DNA of 10,037 bases from Bacteroidota bacterium (GTDB lineage Bacteria > Bacteroidota > Bacteroidia > Chitinophagales > Chitinophagaceae). The first letter of the stretch is position 1. Each line of letters starts with the position of its first letter. This document shows, in pieces, positions 1-5,723 of this stretch. The position numbers were made by a program, and so were the translations under genes. The stretch lies in NCBI GenBank assembly GCA_947447835.1, contig CANFLP010000068.1:1-10037 (forward strand), written 5' to 3'. The notes below the pieces were generated by a model, which had not been told where the DNA came from, made no database searches, and worked only from the letters and a program-made list of their open reading frames with translations.

Positions 1-841
1 AATGGCAAAAAGTGTGGGTGTTGAATTTACACAAGACGACTTCCAAACCATTAGTGATAAGATTCCTGTATTAGCCGATTTTAAACCATCGGGAAAATAT
101 TTAATGCAGGACTTGCATCAGTATGGTGGCGTACCAGCCGTAATGAAATATATGTTGGCACAAGGATGGTTACATGGAGATTGTTTAACTGTAACAGGAA
201 ACACCATTGCAGAAAATTTAGCGAGTGCACCTGATTTAGATTTTGATGCACAAAAAATTATCTATCCAAAAGAAAATCCAATCAAAGCAACAGGTCACTT
301 ACAAATCATGTATGGAAACTTAGCAACAGGCGGAAGCGTTGCAAAAATTTCTGGAAAGGAAGGTGACATGTTTGAAGGACCAGCAAGAGTATTTGACGGA
401 GAGCATGCATTGATTGAAGGGATAAATTCAAAAAAGATACAACCGGGTGATGTAGTCGTGATCAAAAACGTAGGCCCAGTAGGTGCTCCAGGGATGCCAG
501 AGATGTTAAAACCAACATCGGCTATTATTGGTGCAGGCTTAGGAAAGTCGGTGGCATTAATTACGGACGGACGTTTTAGCGGAGGAACACACGGATTTGT
601 AATTGGACATATTACACCAGAGGCATACAAAGGTGGATTGATTGGCGTGGTAGAAGACGGAGACATTATTGAATTGAATGTACCAAAACGTACCATGACA
701 TTAAAGGTAGACGAAGCAACTATTGCAAAACGAAGAGCAGCACAACCCGCACCGAAATTAAAAGTAACTAATGGCGTATTGTATAAATATGCAAAGTTAG
801 TGAAGGATGCAAGTGAAGGATGTGTAACGGACACTGAATAA
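1..841 (+). CDS. ilvD: Dihydroxy-acid dehydratase, C-terminal half (5' end outside window)
   Basis: Catalyses the last common step before transamination in isoleucine and valine synthesis, dehydrating 2,3-dihydroxy-3-methylvalerate and 2,3-dihydroxyisovalerate to the 2-oxo acids; cytosolic Fe-S enzyme. About 279 residues are visible, roughly half of the usual 550-570. Counting from the first complete codon (base 2), residues 29-68 hold the conserved PSGKYLMQDLH and LHGDCLTVTGNT blocks, 125-134 is EGPARVFDGE, and 188-196 is TDGRFSGGT, the family's second signature, whose Ser193 is the presumed catalytic base. The Fe-S cysteines lie in the missing N-terminal half. The Met at base 2 is internal, since an equivalent AxSVGVEFT segment lies mid-protein in the family. 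The stop is TAA at 839-841 and ilvB starts 9 bases later, so the two are probably co-transcribed. The identification is firm. Confidence 0.96.
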   Translation, partial: MAKSVGVEFTQDDFQTISDKIPVLADFKPSGKYLMQDLHQYGGVPAVMKYMLAQGWLHGDCLTVTGNTIAENLASAPDLDFDAQKIIYPKENPIKATGHLQIMYGNLATGGSVAKISGKEGDMFEGPARVFDGEHALIEGINSKKIQPGDVVVIKNVGPVGAPGMPEMLKPTSAIIGAGLGKSVALITDGRFSGGTHGFVIGHITPEAYKGGLIGVVEDGDIIELNVPKRTMTLKVDEATIAKRRAAQPAPKLKVTNGVLYKYAKLVKDASEGCVTDTE

Positions 842-850
842 AAAGACTTT

Positions 851-2548
851 ATGGAACAGAAACAATTAACAGGATCACAGGCAGTATTGGAAGCATGTAT
901 TGCCGAAGGAGTGGATACCATATTTGGATATCCAGGTGGAGCAATCATGCCAATTTATGATGCATTGTATGACTATAAAGAAAAATTAAACCACGTTTTA
1001 GTAAGACATGAGCAAGGTGGAATACACGCTGGTCAAGGATATGCGCGTAGTTCAGGAAAAGTAGGTGTGGTATTTGCAACAAGTGGTCCAGGTGCAACTA
1101 ATTTAGTAACAGGACTTGCCGATGCAATGATAGATAGTACTCCATTGGTATGTATCACAGGACAAGTGTTTGCGCATTTATTAGGAACAGATGCATTTCA
1201 GGAAACAGATGTGATTAATATTACCATGCCGGTAACAAAATGGAATTATCAAATTACAGATGCCGAAGAAATTCCAGCAGTATTAGCGAAAGCATTTTAT
1301 TTAGCAAGAAGTGGAAGACCAGGTCCGGTGTTAATTGATATTTCAAAAAATGCACAGTTTCAATTATTTGATTATCCAGGCTATACACCATGTAATCATG
1401 TTAGATCTTACCGACCCAAACCAGTTATCAGAAAAGAATATATCGACGAAGCGGTTGCTTTAATAAACAATGCAAAAAAACCATTAGTGGTTTTTGGACA
1501 AGGTGTGATATTAGGAAAAGCGGAAAAAGAATTTAAAAAGTTTATCGAAAAATCGGGCATGCCAGCAGCATGGACCATTTTAGGATTAAGTGCATTACCT
1601 ACGGACCATCCACAAAACGTAGGAATGGTGGGTATGCACGGAAACTATGGACCTAATGTATTGACAAATGATTGCGATGTATTAATTGCAATTGGTATGC
1701 GATTTGATGATCGTGTAACAGGACGATTAGATAAATACGCGAAGCAAGCAAAAATTATTCATTTGGATATTGATCCATCTGAGATAGATAAAAATGTAAA
1801 AGCCGATGTGGGAGTATGGGGAGACTGTAAAGAAACTTTACCATTACTAACATTAGGAATAGAACAAAAAGACCGAAGCGAGTGGTTAGCAGTATTTGCA
1901 CAATATGCAAAGGAAGAATACGAACAATGTATCCAACCAGAAATGTATCCAACTAGTAATGAAATGACTATGGCGGAAGCAATCCGTGTAGCCAATGAAA
2001 TAACGGAGGGCAATGCGATAATGGTAACCGATGTAGGACAGCACCAAATGGTTACTTGTAGATATGCAAAGTTTAATCAAACACGTAGCAATGTAACATC
2101 TGGAGGTCTTGGTACCATGGGCTTTGGGCTACCTGCAGCGATTGGTGCAAAATTTGGTGCACAGGACAGAACGGTAATTGCAGTAATTGGTGATGGTGGA
2201 TTTCAAATGACCTTACAGGAATTAGGAACCATCATGCAAACAGGCGTGGACGTAAAAATCATGATTTTAAACAATCAGTTTTTAGGCATGGTGCGTCAAT
2301 GGCAGGATTTATTTATGGACAAGCGATATTCATTCGTAGATATTCAAAGTCCGGATTATGTAATGCTAGCAAAATCATATGGCATTGCAGGAGCAAAAGT
2401 AGAACACAGAAAAGATTTAGAAAGCGCAGTGAAAACAATGTTGGAGTATAAGGGATCGTACTTGTTAGAAGTAATGGTAGGAAAAGAAAACAATGTATTC
2501 CCAATGGTACCACAGGGTTGTTCAGTTTCAGAAATCAGACTTAAATAG
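851..2548 (+). CDS. ilvB: Acetohydroxyacid (acetolactate) synthase large, catalytic subunit
   Basis: Condenses pyruvate with pyruvate (valine/leucine branch) or 2-oxobutyrate (isoleucine branch), using thiamine diphosphate, FAD and Mg2+; cytosolic, works with IlvN encoded just downstream. At 565 residues it has the usual family length. The N-terminal TPP domain has GYPGGAIMPIYDAL (26-39), the activating glutamate Glu54 in RHEQGG, and SGPGATNLVTGL (78-89). GTDAFQET (112-119) follows. The C-terminal domain has the cofactor motif GDGG (447-450) ending at NN (474-475), then GMVRQWQDLF (479-488), with Trp484 at the position equivalent to the plant herbicide-site Trp, and FPMVPQG near the end. ATG at 851 is preceded by an A-rich leader with no Shine-Dalgarno sequence, and the gap to ilvD is 9 bases. 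The TAG stop lies inside a potential hairpin (2543-2559). Confidence 0.98.
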   Translation: MEQKQLTGSQAVLEACIAEGVDTIFGYPGGAIMPIYDALYDYKEKLNHVLVRHEQGGIHAGQGYARSSGKVGVVFATSGPGATNLVTGLADAMIDSTPLVCITGQVFAHLLGTDAFQETDVINITMPVTKWNYQITDAEEIPAVLAKAFYLARSGRPGPVLIDISKNAQFQLFDYPGYTPCNHVRSYRPKPVIRKEYIDEAVALINNAKKPLVVFGQGVILGKAEKEFKKFIEKSGMPAAWTILGLSALPTDHPQNVGMVGMHGNYGPNVLTNDCDVLIAIGMRFDDRVTGRLDKYAKQAKIIHLDIDPSEIDKNVKADVGVWGDCKETLPLLTLGIEQKDRSEWLAVFAQYAKEEYEQCIQPEMYPTSNEMTMAEAIRVANEITEGNAIMVTDVGQHQMVTCRYAKFNQTRSNVTSGGLGTMGFGLPAAIGAKFGAQDRTVIAVIGDGGFQMTLQELGTIMQTGVDVKIMILNNQFLGMVRQWQDLFMDKRYSFVDIQSPDYVMLAKSYGIAGAKVEHRKDLESAVKTMLEYKGSYLLEVMVGKENNVFPMVPQGCSVSEIRLK

Positions 2549-2559
2549 CGAAGCAATTT
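2543..2559 (+). other. Potential hairpin A, overlapping the ilvB stop codon
   Basis: AAAT (2543-2546) can pair with ATTT (2556-2559) and GC (2548-2549) with GC (2553-2554), leaving a single A-A mismatch and a GAA loop. The apex, GCGAAGC at 2548-2554, is identical to a DNA heptamer known for an exceptionally stable mini-hairpin. The 5' arm includes the last Lys codon and TAG stop of ilvB, so a terminating ribosome would cover it. It shares ATTT 2556-2559 with hairpin B and the two cannot form fully together. The pairing is seen by eye and any function is inferred. Confidence 0.5.
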
Positions 2560-2584
2560 CGACCGAACGTAAGTGAGGTCAAAT
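2556..2584 (+). other. Potential hairpin B in ilvB-ilvN spacer, GUAA tetraloop with tandem G-A pairs
   Basis: ATTT 2556-2559 pairs with AAAT 2581-2584 and, after a bulged C2560, GACC 2561-2564 pairs with GGTC 2577-2580. Inside that, G2565-A2566 faces G2575-A2576 in the arrangement that forms tandem sheared G-A pairs in RNA, then AC 2567-2568 pairs with GT 2573-2574 around loop GTAA (2569-2572), a GNRA-type tetraloop. The combination of a helix, tandem G-A pairs and a GNRA loop is typical of folded RNA rather than random A+T-rich spacer. No T-run follows, so it does not look like an intrinsic terminator. Function is unknown. Confidence 0.55.
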
Positions 2585-2586
2585 AG

Positions 2587-2603
2587 TTTTAACGAAGTTA
2601 AAA
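2587..2603 (+). other. Potential hairpin C in ilvB-ilvN spacer, perfect 7-bp stem with GAA loop
   Basis: TTTTAAC (2587-2593) and GTTAAAA (2597-2603) are perfect inverted copies around a GAA loop, giving a C(GAA)G apex like that of hairpin A. It starts two bases after hairpin B ends. The bases that follow are TAGGAAAAAG, with no T-run, so intrinsic termination is unlikely. It lies 50 bases ahead of the ilvN start. The remaining spacer (2607-2653) is A-rich with two copies of AAAGTAG (2610-2616, 2634-2640) and no clear ribosome-binding site. Confidence 0.55.
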
Positions 2604-2653
2604 TAGGAAAAAGTAGAAGGTTTTAAATTTATTAAAGTAGTAAAGCGAATTAT

Positions 2654-3256
2654 ATGTATCACAATACCGACAAGCAAGAGTACACCATTACAGTGTATAC
2701 CGAAAACCAAGTGGGTTTGTTAAATCGTATTGCCATTATTTTTTCAAGAAGAAAAATTAATGTCGAAAGCCTAAACACATCGCCATCCGAAGTGCCAGGC
2801 ATACACCGTTTTACAATTGTGGTGGAAGAGTCACGCGATGTAGTATTAAAAGTGGTGCGTCAAATTGAAAAACAAGTGGAGGTTTTAAAAGCCTACTTTA
2901 ATACCAACGACGAAATTGTATGGCAGGAGTTGGCATTGTATAAGGTATTGAGCGAAGAGATAACTGAAAAAGTAAAAGTAGAAAGATTATTAAGAGAGTT
3001 TGGTGCACGTGCGGTAGCCATTAGAAAAGACTTTATTGTTTTTGAAACAACAGGACATAGAGAAGAGACCAATAAATTAATGAAAGCATTAGAGCCTTAT
3101 GGACTAGTGGAATTTGTGCGAAGTGCAAGAGTAGCCATCATTAAGGAGAGTGCGGGCTTCCATGAAAAGTTAAAAGACTTTGAAAAGCGAGAGCCAGGAG
3201 AGGATGTAACTGAAAATGAATATCTAGGGAAAAGAGAAGCAGTATTCACGATGTAA
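2654..3256 (+). CDS. ilvN: Acetohydroxyacid synthase small, regulatory subunit
   Basis: Regulatory partner of IlvB; it stimulates the catalytic subunit and confers valine feedback inhibition. Residues about 11-83 form an ACT domain, with ENQVGLLNRIAIIFSRR (17-33) followed by INVESL. Gly21 and Asn36 align with Gly14 and Asn29 of E. coli IlvH, positions linked to valine sensitivity, so feedback control is probably intact. Residues about 93-163 are the second, C-terminal small-subunit domain (LYKVLSEE, then FGARAV and SARVAIIK). The protein is 200 residues long, more than the about 163 of E. coli IlvH, with a charged tail from about 168. ATG at 2654 is the only sensible start; the leader lacks a Shine-Dalgarno sequence. 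The 105-base gap from ilvB is the largest in the cluster and carries three potential hairpins, which could set its expression relative to ilvB. Confidence 0.96.
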   Translation: MYHNTDKQEYTITVYTENQVGLLNRIAIIFSRRKINVESLNTSPSEVPGIHRFTIVVEESRDVVLKVVRQIEKQVEVLKAYFNTNDEIVWQELALYKVLSEEITEKVKVERLLREFGARAVAIRKDFIVFETTGHREETNKLMKALEPYGLVEFVRSARVAIIKESAGFHEKLKDFEKREPGEDVTENEYLGKREAVFTM

Positions 3257-3345
3257 AATAGCCCACTAAAAAGGCAAAATCATAAATAAATAATTAATAA
3301 TAACAATCAACTAAAATTTTAAATCTTAATTAAACTCAAAGTAAA
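3257..3345 (+). other. ilvN-ilvC spacer: A+T-rich leader with a G-less tract
   Basis: This 89-base spacer has no G on the plus strand from 3275 to 3340 (66 bases). It contains the self-complementary octamers AAAATTTT (3313-3320) and TTAATTAA (3326-3333) but no strong hairpin. I find no Bacteroidota-type promoter (TTTG, then TAnnTTTG), and the -7 motif cannot occur within the G-less tract. The likely role is an unstructured, A-rich ribosome-loading leader for ilvC. Confidence 0.5.
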
Positions 3346-4401
3346 ATGGCAAAGTTAAATTTCGGAGGTACGGAAGAAAATGTGGTAACTCGTGAGGAGT
3401 TCCCTTTAGCAAAAGCACAGGAAGTGTTAAAAAATGAAGTAGTAGCTGTAATTGGTTACGGCGTACAAGGACCAGGTCAAGCATTAAACCAAAAAGAAAA
3501 TGGTGTTAATGTAATTGTAGGTCAAAGAAAAAATTCAAAATCTTGGGATAAAGCGGTAGCTGATGGATTTGTTCCAGGCCAAACTTTATTTGAAATAGAA
3601 GAAGCATTAGAAAAAGGAACTATTATATGTTATTTATTAAGTGACGCAGCGCAAATTGCAATGTGGCCTACAGTAAAAAAACATTTAACGCCAGGAAAGG
3701 CATTGTATTTTTCTCATGGCTTTGGTATCACTTACAAAGAGCAAACAGGTATTGTACCTCCAGCTGATGTAGACGTTATCTTAGTTGCACCAAAAGGTTC
3801 AGGTACTTCATTAAGAAGAATGTTTTTACAAGGACGTGGCTTGAATAGTAGCTTTGCTATTTTCCAAGACGCAACAGGTAAAGCACATGACAGAGTAATT
3901 GCATTAGGTATTGCAGTGGGTTCTGGTTATTTGTTTGAAACAGATTTCAAAAAAGAAGTTTACTCTGACTTAACAGGAGAGCGTGGTACATTAATGGGAG
4001 CAATCCAAGGTATCTTCGCAGCACAATATGAAGTGTTACGTAAAAACGGACACTCACCTTCTGAATCATTCAATGAAACAGTTGAGGAGTTAACACAATC
4101 ATTAATGCCATTGGTAGCAGAAAATGGAATGGACTGGATGTATGCAAACTGTTCAACAACTGCACAAAGAGGTGCGTTGGATTGGTGGAAAAAATTCCGT
4201 GATGCAACTTTACCAGTATTCACAGACTTATATAATAGCGTAGCAACAGGTGCTGAAGCAGCTCGTTCAATCGACTTGAATAGCAAGGATGACTACCGTG
4301 AAAAATTAGAAGTAGAGTTAGCTGAATTACACAATAGTGAAATATGGCAAGCAGGTCGTACAGTTAGAAGCTTACGTCCAGAGAACCAACCTGGTAAATA
4401 A
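3346..4401 (+). CDS. ilvC: Ketol-acid reductoisomerase, class I-length, fungal Ilv5-like variant
   Basis: Converts 2-acetolactate or 2-aceto-2-hydroxybutyrate, by Mg2+-dependent alkyl migration and NAD(P)H reduction, to the dihydroxy acids used by IlvD. The N-terminal Rossmann domain has IGYGVQGPGQ (36-45), and the loop at 59-67 with Arg61, Ser64 and Ser66 suggests NADPH preference (inference). FSHGF (122-126) and VAPKGSGTSLRRMF (147-160) follow. In the knotted C-terminal domain, Asp208, Glu212, Glu244 and Glu248 keep the spacing of the family's metal ligands, and Ser270 is in CSTTAQRG. At 351 residues it is slightly longer than the usual class I form (about 330) and lacks the E. coli-type duplicated domain. 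The tail, with DYREKLE and near-terminal LRPENQ, resembles yeast Ilv5. Codon choice is visibly different from ilvA (8 of 15 Phe codons TTC, 9 of 15 Arg codons CGT), suggesting high expression. ilvA starts 5 bases after its stop. Confidence 0.97.
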   Translation: MAKLNFGGTEENVVTREEFPLAKAQEVLKNEVVAVIGYGVQGPGQALNQKENGVNVIVGQRKNSKSWDKAVADGFVPGQTLFEIEEALEKGTIICYLLSDAAQIAMWPTVKKHLTPGKALYFSHGFGITYKEQTGIVPPADVDVILVAPKGSGTSLRRMFLQGRGLNSSFAIFQDATGKAHDRVIALGIAVGSGYLFETDFKKEVYSDLTGERGTLMGAIQGIFAAQYEVLRKNGHSPSESFNETVEELTQSLMPLVAENGMDWMYANCSTTAQRGALDWWKKFRDATLPVFTDLYNSVATGAEAARSIDLNSKDDYREKLEVELAELHNSEIWQAGRTVRSLRPENQPGK

Positions 4402-4406
4402 TTAAG

Positions 4407-5681
4407 ATGACTAATGATCAATTAGTAGATAAGCCTGCACTTGATATTGAAGGAGCGGCAATTAGATTAAAGCCGGTGGTTAACCATACCCCGCTGCAGT
4501 ATAATGCCAATTTATCCCGAAAGTATCAGTGCAGGGTTTATTTAAAAAGAGAGGACCTGCAAATTGTACGCTCTTATAAATTAAGAGGTGCATACAATAT
4601 GATGAGTCAATTGACACCCGATCAGTTGGCAAAGGGAGTTGTGTGTGCAAGTGCAGGTAATCATGCACAAGGCTTTGCGTATAGCTGTAAAAAATTAAAT
4701 GTAAAGGGCGTAGTGTTTATGCCTATTCCTTCACCACAACAAAAAGTAAGTCAAACAAAAATGTTTGGTGAAAATTTTGTGCAAGTAAAATTAGTGGGAG
4801 ATACATTTGACGATACAGCAAAAGCAGCAAAGGCGTATACATTAGAGCAGGGCATGACTTTTATTCCTCCATTTGATCATCCATTAATTATGGCAGGACA
4901 AGCCACCGTGGGTGTCGAAATTTTAGAAGACTATAATAAATTAGGAGAAGCGCCAATTGATTATATTTTTATACCAGTTGGTGGAGGTGGATTAAGTGCA
5001 GGAGTTGGAACTTATTTTAAGCAACACTCACCTAATACAAAAGTAGTAGGATTAGAACCAGAGGGTGCGCCAAGCATGTTAACTGCTTTAAGGGAAGGCC
5101 ATCCAGTAGAATTAGAACAGATAGATAAATTTGTAGACGGTGCTGCGGTAAAGCGTATTGGCGATTACACATTTGCCATTTGCAAGGATGTATTAGATGA
5201 TATGCATTTGGTATCGGAAGGAAAAATTTGTACTACCATTTTGGAAATGTACAACGAGGAAGCTATTGTGGTAGAACCTGCAGGTGCGTTAAGCATTGCA
5301 GTGTTGGACGATTATGCCGAACAAATAAAAGGCAAAACCATTGTGTGTATCGTAAGCGGAAGTAATAATGATATAGATCGTATGCAGGAGATTAAAGAAA
5401 GATCATTGATATACGAAGGACTAAAACATTATTTCTTAATTCGATTTGCACAAAGACCAGGCGCTTTAAAAGATTTTGTGAATAAGGTATTAGGACCAGA
5501 CGATGATATCACAAGGTTTGAATATATCCAAAAACACAATAAGGAAGCGGGTCCTGCATTAGTAGGATTAGAACTAAAATCAAAACATGATTATCAAGTG
5601 CTCATTGAAAATATGAAGCAGTATCAAATCAATTACAACGAAATAAATAAGGACGATAATATATATGGCTATTTAGTATAG
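4407..5681 (+). CDS. ilvA: Threonine ammonia-lyase (biosynthetic threonine dehydratase), single regulatory domain
   Basis: PLP enzyme converting threonine to 2-oxobutyrate and ammonia, the committed step from threonine to isoleucine; cytosolic. The PLP lysine is Lys58 in SYKLRGAYN (56-64). SAGNHAQG (82-89) contacts the substrate carboxylate, the glycine loop GGGGL (192-196) binds the cofactor phosphate, and SGSNND (317-322) closes the fold II catalytic domain. Residues about 341-416 (from HYFLIRFAQRPGAL) form one ACT-like regulatory domain. The length of 424 matches the short, Bacillus-type IlvA rather than E. coli IlvA (514, two ACT-like domains). Regulation by isoleucine and valine is expected but its strength cannot be read from sequence. 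The start at 4407 lies 5 bases after ilvC, suggesting translational coupling. It forms the metabolic bridge to thrABC downstream. Confidence 0.96.
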   Translation: MTNDQLVDKPALDIEGAAIRLKPVVNHTPLQYNANLSRKYQCRVYLKREDLQIVRSYKLRGAYNMMSQLTPDQLAKGVVCASAGNHAQGFAYSCKKLNVKGVVFMPIPSPQQKVSQTKMFGENFVQVKLVGDTFDDTAKAAKAYTLEQGMTFIPPFDHPLIMAGQATVGVEILEDYNKLGEAPIDYIFIPVGGGGLSAGVGTYFKQHSPNTKVVGLEPEGAPSMLTALREGHPVELEQIDKFVDGAAVKRIGDYTFAICKDVLDDMHLVSEGKICTTILEMYNEEAIVVEPAGALSIAVLDDYAEQIKGKTIVCIVSGSNNDIDRMQEIKERSLIYEGLKHYFLIRFAQRPGALKDFVNKVLGPDDDITRFEYIQKHNKEAGPALVGLELKSKHDYQVLIENMKQYQINYNEINKDDNIYGYLV

Positions 5682-5684
5682 TCA

Positions 5685-5706
5685 ACTAGGTAGTAAAATA
5701 CTTAGT
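5685..5706 (+). other. Potential 8-bp hairpin in ilvA-thrA spacer
   Basis: Bases 5685-5692 (ACTAGGTA) can pair with 5699-5706 (TACTTAGT) through eight pairs, one of them G5689-U5702, around loop GTAAAA (5693-5698). It fills the middle of the 42-base spacer between the ilvA stop and the thrA start. The following sequence is AATAAAAATTAAGGG with no T-run, so it is not a typical intrinsic terminator. It could be an mRNA-stabilising or processing hairpin at the junction of the ilv and thr halves; A+T-rich chance pairing is also possible. Confidence 0.35.
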
Positions 5707-5723
5707 AATAAAAATTAAGGGTT

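Noticed and set aside
2..4. ATG at base 2 as a true start of ilvD
   Set aside because: The visible protein begins in the middle of the dihydroxy-acid dehydratase family and lacks the N-terminal half with the Fe-S cysteines; the Met is internal and the gene simply runs off the window.
295..948. 217-codon open frame on the minus strand opposite ilvD and the ilvB start
   Set aside because: It lies wholly opposite strongly conserved ilvD/ilvB coding sequence, its product has no recognisable domain, and its composition is what is expected from antisense of this codon usage.
2587..2606. Hairpin C as a Rho-independent terminator after ilvB
   Set aside because: The stem is A/T-rich and is followed by TAGGAAAAAG rather than a T-run, and termination here would separate ilvN from its partner gene.
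2654..3256. The long IlvN C-terminal tail as a sign of fusion or frameshift
   Set aside because: The frame is clean, the tail is a short charged extension, and small subunits longer than the E. coli form are usual in many bacteria.
3257..3345. Internal promoter for ilvC
   Set aside because: No TTTG / TAnnTTTG pair is present; the -7 motif needs a G and the tract 3275-3340 has none. Only A+T-richness favours it.
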